A stretch of DNA of 64,000 bases, taken from positions 1 to 64,000 of the forward strand of contig VXNP01000012.1 in assembly GCA_009840525.1 (NCBI GenBank), written 5' to 3'. Both the position numbers and the translations under genes were made by a program. The DNA comes from Gammaproteobacteria bacterium (GTDB lineage Bacteria > Gemmatimonadota > Gemmatimonadetes > Longimicrobiales > Gaopeijiaceae). Below are positions 41,577 through 52,436 of the stretch, one piece after another; the stretch's first letter is position 1, and every line of letters starts with the position of its first letter. The notes beneath the pieces were generated by a model. It was not told where the DNA came from and did no database searches. It saw only the letters and a program-made list of their open reading frames with translations.

Positions 41577-43165
41577 GCACCGTCACCCTGACCATCGACG
41601 GCCGCGAGGTCACGGTCCCCGAGGGCACCTCGCTGCTGCATGCGGCCGAGGAGATCGGCGTGGAGGTGCCGCACTACTGCTATCATCCGGCGCTGTCCGC
41701 GCCCGCCCAGTGCCGCCTCTGCCTGGTGGACGTGGAGGGCGCGCCCAAGCCCATGCCCTCCTGCGTCACTCAGGCCCAGGACGGCCAGGTGGTGCGCACC
41801 GACGAGGGGCTGGCGCGCGAGATGCGCAAGGGCGTGCTCGAGTTCTACCTCGTCAACCACCCGCTGGACTGTCCCATCTGCGACCAGTCCGGGGAGTGCA
41901 AGCTGCAGGACTACGTCCACTCCGAGGGCCGCGCGCACGGCCGCGGGGTCGAGCCCAAGCGTGTGTTCGGCCGCGACGACTTCGGGGGCGACGTCCTCTT
42001 CTACGGCGACCGCTGCGTCATGTGCACCCGCTGCGTGCGCTTCATGGAGGAGATGGCCCAGGATCCCGTGCTGACCGTGGTCGAGCGCGGCGACCGGGCG
42101 GTCATCGACACCTTCTTCGAACAGGGGCTGAAGGACTCCCCCTGGTCGGGCAACATCGTCGACATCTGCCCGGTGGGAGCACTGGTCTCGAAGGACTTCC
42201 TGCACAAGGCGCGCGCCTGGGACCTCGACCACACCCCGTCCGTCTGCCCCAACTGCTCTCAGGGGTGCAACGTCGACCTCCACACCCGCGACAACGTGGT
42301 GCATCGGCTCAAGCCGCGGGAAAACCCCGAGGTCAACGGCCACTGGATGTGCGACTACGGCCGCGGCCACTACGAGTGGATGAACCGGAGCGACCGGATC
42401 GAGGAGCCCTTTGTGCGAGGGGACGGCGGCTGGTCGGCGCCCGGATGGCACGGAGCTCTCGCCTCGTTGCGGGAGCGGTTCGAAGATCGCCGCGGCCCCG
42501 TCCACGCCGTCGCTTCCGCACACGCATCCAACGAAGATCTGGGCGCCTTCCGGGAACTGGTGGAGCGCCTTGGCGGACAAGGTGTCGTGTACCGATCGCG
42601 GCGGGCTGCGGACGAGGCCCCGCTGCCCGGCTCCCCCGTGCTGGCCCGTCGCCGCGACCTGGCGCCCAACACCCGCGGCGCCGAACTGCTGGGGATGCGC
42701 CGGGTCGGAAGCGACGACGCCCGCGGAGGGCTGGACGAGGTGGCGGCGAGCACCGGCACGCTGATCGTGCTGGGCGACGAGCTGACGGACCAGCCGGAGG
42801 ACTTCGGCTCGCGTGCGGAGCTCTTCGTATATCTCGGAACCCACCCGGCGCCGGCTGCCCGCAGCGCGCACTTCGTGCTCCCGGTCACCACCTTCGCGGA
42901 GCAGGAGGGGACCTTCACCAACGTGCAAACCCGGGTGCAGCGCTTCGAGCCCGCTCTCAGGGGTGCCGGGAACGCCCAGCCGGCGTGGCAGGTGCTCGGC
43001 GCACTGACCGCCTCCCTCGCCGGAGAACCGGCGCCGGCGAGCGCGGCCGAGTCGTTCAGCCGGCTTGCGGCACGGGTGCCGGAGTATGAGGGGCTCGACT
43101 ACGACCAGCTCGGCGCCCAAGGGGTGCCAGCCAATCGTCCCGCGGCCATCGCGGGAGAACGATGA
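41573..43165 (+). CDS. nuoG: NADH-quinone oxidoreductase subunit G, short form
   Basis: Multi-cluster Fe-S subunit of 530 aa. N-terminal [2Fe-2S] ferredoxin region: YCYHPALSAPAQCRLC plus SC. A 3Cys-1His cluster: HPLDCPICDQSGEC. A ferredoxin pair: CVMCTRC, CPVGA. A molybdopterin-type [4Fe-4S] motif (N7-like) is present at CPNCSQGC with a later MCDYGR. The molybdopterin-like domain that normally follows is strongly shortened and diverged compared with 680-900 aa family members. GTG start overlaps nuoF. Confidence 0.94.
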   Translation: MSTVTLTIDGREVTVPEGTSLLHAAEEIGVEVPHYCYHPALSAPAQCRLCLVDVEGAPKPMPSCVTQAQDGQVVRTDEGLAREMRKGVLEFYLVNHPLDCPICDQSGECKLQDYVHSEGRAHGRGVEPKRVFGRDDFGGDVLFYGDRCVMCTRCVRFMEEMAQDPVLTVVERGDRAVIDTFFEQGLKDSPWSGNIVDICPVGALVSKDFLHKARAWDLDHTPSVCPNCSQGCNVDLHTRDNVVHRLKPRENPEVNGHWMCDYGRGHYEWMNRSDRIEEPFVRGDGGWSAPGWHGALASLRERFEDRRGPVHAVASAHASNEDLGAFRELVERLGGQGVVYRSRRAADEAPLPGSPVLARRRDLAPNTRGAELLGMRRVGSDDARGGLDEVAASTGTLIVLGDELTDQPEDFGSRAELFVYLGTHPAPAARSAHFVLPVTTFAEQEGTFTNVQTRVQRFEPALRGAGNAQPAWQVLGALTASLAGEPAPASAAESFSRLAARVPEYEGLDYDQLGAQGVPANRPAAIAGER

Positions 43166-44421
43166 ACGAACTCTCGCCGACGGCCTTCCTGATCGCCGCC
43201 GCCGTCAAGGTGCTGGCCGTGTTCACGGCGCTGATGGTGGCGATCATGTACGCCACCTGGGCCGAACGGCGCCTGTCGGCCTTTATCCAGGATCGCCTGG
43301 GACCGAATCGAGTAGGCCCGTTCGGACTCCTGCAGCCCATCGCCGACGGCCTCAAGAACATCATCAAGGAGGAGACCGACCCGGCCACGGCATCGCGCTT
43401 CTTCTTCGTTCTGGGGCCGATGCTGTCGATCATGCCGGCGCTGGTCACCTTCGCCGTGATTCCCTTCGCCGCCCCGCTGCCCACGCCATGGGGGACGGTG
43501 GACATGATCGTCGCAGACCTGCCGGTGGGGGTGCTCTACATCCTCGCCATCGGCTCGCTCGGGGTGTACGGGATCTTCCTGGGCGGGTGGTCATCCAACA
43601 ACAAGTACGCGCTTCTGGGCGGCCTGCGCGCCTCCGCCCAGATGGTGAGCTACGAGGTCGGGCTGGGGCTCTCGCTGATCCCGGTCTTGATGCTTGCGGG
43701 CAACGTCACCCTCACCCGGATGGTCGCCGATCAGCAACTGGGGCTGTGGTACATCCTCCCCCTGTCGCTCGGCTTCCTGCTCTTCCTCATCTCGGCGTTC
43801 GCGGAGACCAACCGGCTGCCCTTCGACATGCCGGAAGCCGAGTCCGAGCTGGTGACCGGATACCACACCGAGTACTCGTCCATGAAGTTCAGCATGTTCT
43901 TCATCGCCGAGTACGCGCACGTGATCACGGCCTCGGCGCTCATGGCCACGCTCTTCCTGGGAGGATGGGACATCCCCTTCTGGTCGGGGGACAACTTCAT
44001 CCCGTACGAGGGCGGCCTCATCTCCGGGTTTACCGCGGCGGGCGACCCCATCCCGGCGCAGTTGTCCATCTGGACCACGCTGCTCACCCTGGGCGCCTTC
44101 ATGCTCAAGACCACCTTCTTCGTGGTCCTCTACATCTGGGTGCGCTGGACACTGCCGCGCTTCCGTTACGACCAGGTCATGCACCTGGGCTGGAAGGTGA
44201 TGCTGCCCACCGCGCTCGCCTACGTCATGCTCGTGGGCGCCACCATCCTGGTGTTGGATCAGCTGGGGGTGTCCGGCGGACCGGGCTTCGCCCTGGCGCT
44301 GACCGGAGTGAGCCTCGTCGCCACCGCCATGTTCGCCCTCTACCTCGACCGCGGCCGCATCATTACCGGGGCCGCGCCAGCCGGACGGGCCGCGCGCCCG
44401 GCGCCGGCCGCCCACCCATGA
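43162..44421 (+). CDS. nuoH: NADH-quinone oxidoreductase subunit H
   Basis: Membrane subunit at the joint of the hydrophilic and membrane arms, with a role in quinone binding and proton coupling; 419 aa with about eight transmembrane helices. Motifs: ERRLSAFIQDRLGPNRVGPFGLLQPIADGLK near residues 33-63 and AETNRLPFDMPEAESELVTGYHTEYSSMKF. ATG at 43162 overlaps nuoG. A Pro/Ala-rich tail ends the protein. Confidence 0.96.
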   Translation: MNELSPTAFLIAAAVKVLAVFTALMVAIMYATWAERRLSAFIQDRLGPNRVGPFGLLQPIADGLKNIIKEETDPATASRFFFVLGPMLSIMPALVTFAVIPFAAPLPTPWGTVDMIVADLPVGVLYILAIGSLGVYGIFLGGWSSNNKYALLGGLRASAQMVSYEVGLGLSLIPVLMLAGNVTLTRMVADQQLGLWYILPLSLGFLLFLISAFAETNRLPFDMPEAESELVTGYHTEYSSMKFSMFFIAEYAHVITASALMATLFLGGWDIPFWSGDNFIPYEGGLISGFTAAGDPIPAQLSIWTTLLTLGAFMLKTTFFVVLYIWVRWTLPRFRYDQVMHLGWKVMLPTALAYVMLVGATILVLDQLGVSGGPGFALALTGVSLVATAMFALYLDRGRIITGAAPAGRAARPAPAAHP

Positions 44422-44437
44422 TCCCGCGGGAGTCGCC

Positions 44438-44938
44438 ATGGCCATATCGGTGAAGGTGATACGCCGGCCCGAAGCGGCCCGGAGCTCGTACCTGAGAGCC
44501 GCCCTCAAAGGGATGTCGCTGACCTTCCGGCACATGGTCAACCCGCGCAAGGTGACGCGCAGCTATCCCGAGGAGCCCACGGAACTCCATCCCCGCTGGC
44601 GCGGCACCCACCGAATGGAGGTGCACGCCGACGGGCGCCCGAAGTGCGTCGCCTGCGGCCTCTGCCCCACGGTCTGCCCGGCCAACTGCATCCGCCTGGT
44701 TGGCGGCGAGGACGATCAGGGCAACCGCTACCCCATCGTCTACGAGATCGACGAGTTCCGCTGCATCTTCTGCGGGATGTGCCAGGAGGTGTGCCCGGTG
44801 GAGGCGATCCATGTGGGCCAGCACTTCGAGAACGCCGAGTACACGCGCGAGCGCTTCGTCTACGACCTCGACCGGCTGATGGAGCAGGAGCATCCGGTCA
44901 CCGCGCTCTGGGACCCCTCCGACCCCGCATCGGAGTGA
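44438..44938 (+). CDS. nuoI: NADH-quinone oxidoreductase subunit I
   Basis: Ferredoxin-like subunit carrying clusters N6a and N6b; 166 aa. Two [4Fe-4S] motifs are complete: CVACGLCPTVCPANC near residues 70-84 and CIFCGMCQEVCPVEA near 109-123. ATG at 44438 follows nuoH by 16 bp with GGGAG as ribosome binding site. An acidic C-terminal tail ends it; nuoJ begins 4 bp later. Confidence 0.95.
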   Translation: MAISVKVIRRPEAARSSYLRAALKGMSLTFRHMVNPRKVTRSYPEEPTELHPRWRGTHRMEVHADGRPKCVACGLCPTVCPANCIRLVGGEDDQGNRYPIVYEIDEFRCIFCGMCQEVCPVEAIHVGQHFENAEYTRERFVYDLDRLMEQEHPVTALWDPSDPASE

Positions 44939-44942
44939 GGGG

Positions 44943-45467
44943 ATGGAGCTGATCCTCTTCTACGTCTTCGCCGTGACCGTGGTGGGCGGAGGCATCGGGG
45001 TGGTGGCGAGCCGGAATCCGGTGGCCAGCCTCATGTTCATGGTGGTGTCGCTGGCGAGCGTAGCCGGGATCTACGTGCTCCTGGAAGCGCACTTCCTGGC
45101 CGCCATCCAGGTCATGGTCTACGCCGGCGCCATCATGGTGCTTTTCCTGTTCGTGATCATGCTCCTGAACCTGGGGCACGACTACCGGGACGACCTGGTG
45201 CGCGGACTCTACGCCGTGTGCGCCTTCGTCGTCTCGGGGGCGATCTGCGGCATCCTTGCGACCCGTTTCGGCGGCACTGAGACCAGCCCGCTGTACGAGA
45301 GCTTCCCCGGCGCGGCGGCGATGGACCTGGAGCTGGCCGAACGGGGTGCGGTGTCGCTCATCGCGCGCCCGCTCTTCCAGGAATACGTGGTTCCCTTCGA
45401 GATCACCGGAATCCTGCTGCTGGTCGCGGTGGTAGGCGCCGTCGCGCTGGCGAAGAAGCGGGTATGA
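44943..45467 (+). CDS. nuoJ: NADH-quinone oxidoreductase subunit J
   Basis: Membrane subunit of complex I, 174 aa with five predicted helices. The family segment [52 protein letters not shown] is present, including the conserved [17 protein letters not shown] stretch. The C-terminus ends in [18 protein letters not shown], typical. Positioned between nuoI and nuoK in the canonical order. Confidence 0.95.
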   Translation: MELILFYVFAVTVVGGGIGVVASRNPVASLMFMVVSLASVAGIYVLLEAHFLAAIQVMVYAGAIMVLFLFVIMLLNLGHDYRDDLVRGLYAVCAFVVSGAICGILATRFGGTETSPLYESFPGAAAMDLELAERGAVSLIARPLFQEYVVPFEITGILLLVAVVGAVALAKKRV

Positions 45468-45477
45468 GGAGCGCCGC

Positions 45478-45771
45478 GTGCTGACCGAGGCACTGACCAC
45501 CAGCGCCCTGCTGTTCGTGATCGGCACCTTCGGGGTGCTCGTGCGCCGGAACGCCATCATCATGTTCCTCTGCATCGAGCTCCAACTGAACGCAGTGAAC
45601 CTGGCGCTGGTGGCCTTTTCCCGGTACGTGGGCGTGGAGGGACAGGTATTCGTCTTCTTCGTCATGACGGTGGCGGCCGCGGAAGCCGCGGTCGGGCTCG
45701 CGATCATCATCTCCATCTTCCGGCACTACCGGACCGTCAACGTGGACAATTTCAACCTGCTCAAGTGGTAG
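45478..45771 (+). CDS. nuoK: NADH-quinone oxidoreductase subunit K
   Basis: Small MnhC/NuoK-type membrane subunit, 97 aa with three helices. The conserved glutamates lie in [20 protein letters not shown] and in the [19 protein letters not shown] region. The start is a GTG at 45478 with GAGGAG upstream. Ends two bases before the stop-ATG junction with nuoL. Confidence 0.95.
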   Translation: MLTEALTTSALLFVIGTFGVLVRRNAIIMFLCIELQLNAVNLALVAFSRYVGVEGQVFVFFVMTVAAAEAAVGLAIIISIFRHYRTVNVDNFNLLKW

Positions 45772-45775
45772 TTGG

Positions 45776-47911
<2,136 letters not shown>

Positions 47912-47921
47912 GGAGCCGGTC

Positions 47922-49454
47922 ATGACGAGCCTGCTGCAAGCGGTCGCGTTCGACTCCTGGATCCTGCACGTGCTGCTGTGGGGTCCGATGGCCGCGATGC
48001 TGCACGTGCTGCTCGAGGACGAGGAACGGTCCGGGCACATCGCCTTCGGCTGGACGCTCGCGCTCTTCGTCGTGAGCCTCGGCCTCTGGTGGTCCTTCAC
48101 TGTGGGGGATCCGGGCTTTCAGATGGCGTCGAGCGTGCCCTGGATCGAGGCGTGGGGCGTGCACTACGCGCTCGGCATCGACGGCATCTCTTTGTTCATG
48201 GTGCTGCTGTCCTGCTTCACGGCCCCGATCACTATTCTCGGCTCGTTCCGCTACATCACCCGCCGCCGGAAGTCCTTCTACGCCCTCATGCTCCTGTTGC
48301 AGACGGGCATCATCGGCGTCTTCACGGCGCTGGATCTGATGCTGTTCTACGTCTTCTTCGAACTCACCCTGGTGCCGATGTACTTCATCGTCGGCGTCTG
48401 GGGAGGCAAGCGGCGCATCTACGCCGCCGTGAAGTTCTTCCTGTACACGGCGGTGGGGTCGCTGCTGATGCTGGTCGGGATCCTCTACCTTTACGCCGCG
48501 ACCGCGGGCGCCGGAGACGGATCCTTCGCCTACCTGGACATCCTCGGCGTGTCGCTCTCGATGCGCGAGCAACTCTGGCTGTTCGCCGCCTTCGCGCTGG
48601 CGTTCTCGATCAAGGTGCCCCTGTTCCCCTTCCACACCTGGCTGCCGGACGCGCACGTGGAGGCTCCCACGCCGGGCTCGGTGGTGCTGGCCGCGATCCT
48701 GCTCAAGATGGGCACCTACGGGTTCCTGCGCTTCCTGCTGCCGTTCTTTCCGGCCGCCTCCCAGCATCCCTCGGTGGTGACGGTGATGATGGTGCTCGGC
48801 ACGGCGGGCATCGTGTACGCCGCCTGGGTGGCGGCAGTGCAGCCGGACGCCAAGAAGCTGGTGGCCTACACCTCGGTGGCGCACATGGGCTTCGTGGTGA
48901 TCGGCATTTTCGCCCTGACGCTGAACGGAATTCAGGGAGGGCTGGTGGTGATGATCTCGCACGGCATCTCCACCGGGGCGCTCTTCCTCATTCTGGGCAT
49001 GCTGTACGAACGCCGCCACACCCGGCTGACCGGGGAGTTCGGCGGCCTCGCACGCGTTGCGCCCATGCTCGCCCTGGCCCTCGTGATCACCGCCCTGGCC
49101 TCCATCGGCCTTCCCGGCACAAGCGGCTTCGTCGGCGAGTTCCTGGCGCTTCTGGGCACCTTCGAGACGCACCCCGTCACCGCCGTCATCGCCACCAGCG
49201 GCGTCATCTTCGCCGCCTACTACATGCTGCCCATGGTGCAGCGGGTTCTCTTCAACGAGCTGGACCGGGAGGAGAACCGGTCGATGCCCGACCTCTCCCG
49301 CCGGGAGATCTTCATCCTGTCGCCCATGGTCGCGCTCATGATCGTGATCGGGGTCGCGCCCACGCCGATTCTCGAGCGCATGGAGCCGAGCGTGGAAGCC
49401 ATCCTGGAGCGCGTCCACACGACCCCGCCCGCCGAGGAAGCGGCCGACTCATGA
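47922..49454 (+). CDS. nuoM: NADH-quinone oxidoreductase subunit M
   Basis: Antiporter-like proton-pumping membrane subunit, 510 aa with about 14 helices. Motifs: YALGIDGISLFMVLLSCFTAPI, FFELTLVPMYFIVGVWGG, and FAFSIKVPLFPFHTWLPDAHVEAPTPGSV. ATG start with GGAG upstream; stop overlaps nuoN as ATGA. Confidence 0.96.
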   Translation: MTSLLQAVAFDSWILHVLLWGPMAAMLHVLLEDEERSGHIAFGWTLALFVVSLGLWWSFTVGDPGFQMASSVPWIEAWGVHYALGIDGISLFMVLLSCFTAPITILGSFRYITRRRKSFYALMLLLQTGIIGVFTALDLMLFYVFFELTLVPMYFIVGVWGGKRRIYAAVKFFLYTAVGSLLMLVGILYLYAATAGAGDGSFAYLDILGVSLSMREQLWLFAAFALAFSIKVPLFPFHTWLPDAHVEAPTPGSVVLAAILLKMGTYGFLRFLLPFFPAASQHPSVVTVMMVLGTAGIVYAAWVAAVQPDAKKLVAYTSVAHMGFVVIGIFALTLNGIQGGLVVMISHGISTGALFLILGMLYERRHTRLTGEFGGLARVAPMLALALVITALASIGLPGTSGFVGEFLALLGTFETHPVTAVIATSGVIFAAYYMLPMVQRVLFNELDREENRSMPDLSRREIFILSPMVALMIVIGVAPTPILERMEPSVEAILERVHTTPPAEEAADS

Positions 49455-50965
49455 CGCTCGACTTCTCCACCCCGGCGCACTACCTGCTGGCGCTGCTTCC
49501 GGAGATCGTGCTCTCGGTCTGGGCGACCGTGGTGCTGCTGGCCGGCGTCTGGAAGGGCGGCGCGACCTCGGCGCCGCGCGCCGGCTCGGGGAATCTGGCG
49601 GTTCTGGCGATGGTGGGGGTGCTCGCGGCGGCTTTCGCCAACGGGTGGCTGTACGGGCTGACACCGGGGCAGGGAAGCACGATGATCGCCGTCGACCGCT
49701 TCCACCTCTTCGCCAACTGGATCTTCCTGCTCGCGGCCATGCTCGCGCTTGCCATCTCGCCCGCCTACGTGCGCCGCCAGCGCTTGCAGGAGGGGGAATT
49801 CCACGCTCTGGTGCTCTTCGCAACGGTGGGCATGATGCTCATGGGAGGCACGCGCGACCTGATCGTGATCTTCCTTGCACTGGAGGTGATGTCGATCAGC
49901 GCCTACGTGCTGTCGGGCTTCAATCGGCGCGATCCCAAGTCGGCGGAATCCGGGCTCAAGTACTTCCTGTTGGGCGCCTTCTCCACCGGCTTTCTGCTCT
50001 ACGGAATCGCGCTGGTATACGGGGCCACGGGCAGCACCAACCTGGGGCTGATCGCGCTGGCCATCGGTTCGGATGCGGCCGTGGCAGGGCTGCTGCATAT
50101 CGGCATTGCGCTGCTGGCCATCGGCTTCGCCTTCAAGGTCTCGGCGATCCCGTTCCACATGTGGACACCCGACGTCTACGAGGGCGCTCCTTCGCCGGTG
50201 ACAGCCTTCATGTCGGCGAGCGTGAAGGCAGCGGCGTTCATCGCATTCGCGCGCGTCTTCCTGGTCGGCTTCGGGGGCATTCCCGAAAGCTGGTACGCGA
50301 TCGGGTGGTGGCTGGCGGCGCTCACCATGGTGATCGCCAACGTCATCGCCCTGGCCCAGACCAACGTCAAGCGGCTGCTGGCCTATTCCAGCATCGCCCA
50401 CGCCGGCTACCTGCTGGTGGCCATAGTGGCGCTGAATCAGAACGCCACCGCGGGACTGCTGTTCTACCTGCTGGTCTACACCGCGATGAACATCGGCGCC
50501 TTCGCAGTGATCCTGTGCGTTTCAGGGCACAGCGAGGAGCGGCTCGGTCTCCACCGGTACGCGGGGCTCGGGGCCAGGCATCCGGCTCTGGCCGTCTGCC
50601 TGACCATCTTTCTCCTCTCCCTGGCCGGCTTCCCCGGCACGGGCGGGTTCATGGGCAAGATCTTCATCCTGCAGGGAGCGGCCGAAGCCGGACTCTGGAT
50701 CCTGTCCGTCATTTTCGTCCTGACGACCGTGGTGTCGTACTATTACTACCTGCGGATCGCATGGTACATGTGGATGCGGGAGGCGGCGGAATCCGGCGAG
50801 GCGGACCCCGTGACGGTGCCCCTGACCATGCGCTTCGCCATGGGCGCGGCGGTGGCGGTCGTGATCGGTCTGGGCGTCTTCCCGGGCGGAGGCGTGGGAT
50901 TCGCCCGCGCAGGTGCGGAAGGACTGCTGACGGCAGGAGCGCTGCTCCTGGGCGCCGCTCCGTAG
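49451..50965 (+). CDS. nuoN: NADH-quinone oxidoreductase subunit N
   Basis: Last of the three antiporter-like subunits, 504 aa with about 14 helices. Motifs: IVIFLALEVMSISAYVLSGFNRRDPKSAESGLKYFLLGAFSTGFLLYG, FKVSAIPFHMWTPDVYEGAPSPVTAFMS and NVKRLLAYSSIAHAGYLL. ATG at 49451 overlaps nuoM. It closes the nuoA-N operon. The frame runs far upstream as a nuoM shadow. Confidence 0.96.
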   Translation: MTLDFSTPAHYLLALLPEIVLSVWATVVLLAGVWKGGATSAPRAGSGNLAVLAMVGVLAAAFANGWLYGLTPGQGSTMIAVDRFHLFANWIFLLAAMLALAISPAYVRRQRLQEGEFHALVLFATVGMMLMGGTRDLIVIFLALEVMSISAYVLSGFNRRDPKSAESGLKYFLLGAFSTGFLLYGIALVYGATGSTNLGLIALAIGSDAAVAGLLHIGIALLAIGFAFKVSAIPFHMWTPDVYEGAPSPVTAFMSASVKAAAFIAFARVFLVGFGGIPESWYAIGWWLAALTMVIANVIALAQTNVKRLLAYSSIAHAGYLLVAIVALNQNATAGLLFYLLVYTAMNIGAFAVILCVSGHSEERLGLHRYAGLGARHPALAVCLTIFLLSLAGFPGTGGFMGKIFILQGAAEAGLWILSVIFVLTTVVSYYYYLRIAWYMWMREAAESGEADPVTVPLTMRFAMGAAVAVVIGLGVFPGGGVGFARAGAEGLLTAGALLLGAAP

Positions 50966-50985
50966 CGGGATGATTTCAACGCGTC

Positions 50986-50997
50986 CGCACTAGTGCG
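50986..50997. promoter_or_regulatory. 12-bp perfect palindrome between nuoN and the phosphomutase
   Basis: CGCACTAGTGCG is a perfect 12-bp palindrome in the 100-bp gap after the nuo operon, 68 bp before the TTG of the mutase gene. A short operator is possible. A chance palindrome in GC-rich DNA is also quite possible. Confidence 0.25.
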
Positions 50998-51065
50998 CGA
51001 CAGCGGATCGCCCGGCATCCGCGAAAAATCACACGGCACGCAACCACTTCTGGCCTGTACCGGTT

Positions 51066-52436
51066 TTGAGTTTTTCTCCCGAGATCTTCCGGCAATACGA
51101 CATCCGGGGCATCGTTGGCGCAACCATCGACAGCGATGTGGCCCGCGCCACCGGGAGCGCCCTCGTCACGGCGGTGAGCGCACGGACCGGCGATGCCCAT
51201 CCGCGCATCGTGGTCGGGAGCGACAACCGTCCCAGTTCGGACGGGCTGGCCGACGCGCTCTCGGAGGGCATCCGCTCGGCAGGCGGACACGTCGTCAGGC
51301 TCGGCACCGTACCCACGCCGGTGACCTACTGGGCCGAGCGCGACCTGGCGGCGGACGGTGGCGCTCAGATCACCGGCAGCCACAACCCGCCCGAATGGAA
51401 CGGGATCAAGATGACCGTGGGTGGCCGCCCGCTGTACGGCGAAGGGATTCAGGAGCTGCGGCGGCGGATCGATGAAGAAGTGGCGCGTCGAACACCGGGC
51501 ACCCTGGAACACGTCGACGTTCTCGACCGGTACGTCGCCGACGTCGCGGGCCGGTTCGAGGGAATCCCGTCGCTGAAGGTGGTCGTGGACTGCGCGAACG
51601 CTTCCGGGGCGCTCACCGCGGTACCTGTGCTGGAGGCGATCGGAGCCGACGTGATCCCCCTCTACTGCGAACTCGACGGGACCTTCCCGAACCATCACCC
51701 CGACCCCACGGTCGACGAGAACATCGTGGACCTGGCGGCGCAGGTTCGCCGGACCGGAGCGGCGCTGGGCATCGGCTTCGACGGCGATGCCGACCGCATC
51801 GGGGTCGTGGACGAAACCGGCGCGGTGGTCCGGGGCGACATCCTGCTTCTCCTTTTCGGCCTGGAGGTGCTCGAACGCCGGGGCCCGGGCGAGAAGCTGG
51901 TCTTTGACGTGAAGTGCTCTCAGGCGCTGCCGCGCGTGTTCGAGGCGGCGGGGGGCATCCCCGTGATGTGGGCGACCGGGCACTCGCTCATCAAGGAGAA
52001 GATGCATGCCACCGGAGCGATCATCGGCGGTGAACTCTCCGGGCACATCTGTTTCGCCGACGAGTACATCGGGGTGGACGACGCCGTCTACGCCGCGTGC
52101 CGGCTTCTGCGCCTGCTCGCCGCGTCCGAACGCCCGCTCTCGGCGCTGGTGGCGGATCTGCCTCGCTACGCATCCACCCCGGAGTACCGTATCGAGGTGG
52201 CCGAGCACATCAAGCACGATATCGCCGAGGCCGCGCGCGAACATTTCTCCCGGAGCCACGAGGTGATCGCGGTGGACGGTGCACGCATCCTTTTCGACGG
52301 AGGCTGGGGTCTGTTGAGAGCATCCAATACCCAGCCAGTCCTGGCGGCACGCTACGAAGCCGACACCGATGTGCGCCTGGGGGAGATCCAGCGCGAGGTC
52401 GAGGACTGGCTCCGGGCCCGAGGCGTCGGTGTCTGA
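51066..52436 (+). CDS. Phosphoglucomutase/phosphomannomutase
   Basis: Alpha-D-phosphohexomutase of 456 aa that interconverts hexose 1- and 6-phosphates for sugar-nucleotide synthesis. The phosphoserine loop TGSHNPPEWNG has S105, the metal loop is DGDADR near 239-244, the sugar-binding loop is GGELSGH, and the phosphate loop RASNTQP is near the C-terminus. It resembles the AlgC/ManB group. The start is a TTG without a clear ribosome binding site, which is the least certain part of the call. Confidence 0.92.
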   Translation: MSFSPEIFRQYDIRGIVGATIDSDVARATGSALVTAVSARTGDAHPRIVVGSDNRPSSDGLADALSEGIRSAGGHVVRLGTVPTPVTYWAERDLAADGGAQITGSHNPPEWNGIKMTVGGRPLYGEGIQELRRRIDEEVARRTPGTLEHVDVLDRYVADVAGRFEGIPSLKVVVDCANASGALTAVPVLEAIGADVIPLYCELDGTFPNHHPDPTVDENIVDLAAQVRRTGAALGIGFDGDADRIGVVDETGAVVRGDILLLLFGLEVLERRGPGEKLVFDVKCSQALPRVFEAAGGIPVMWATGHSLIKEKMHATGAIIGGELSGHICFADEYIGVDDAVYAACRLLRLLAASERPLSALVADLPRYASTPEYRIEVAEHIKHDIAEAAREHFSRSHEVIAVDGARILFDGGWGLLRASNTQPVLAARYEADTDVRLGEIQREVEDWLRARGVGV

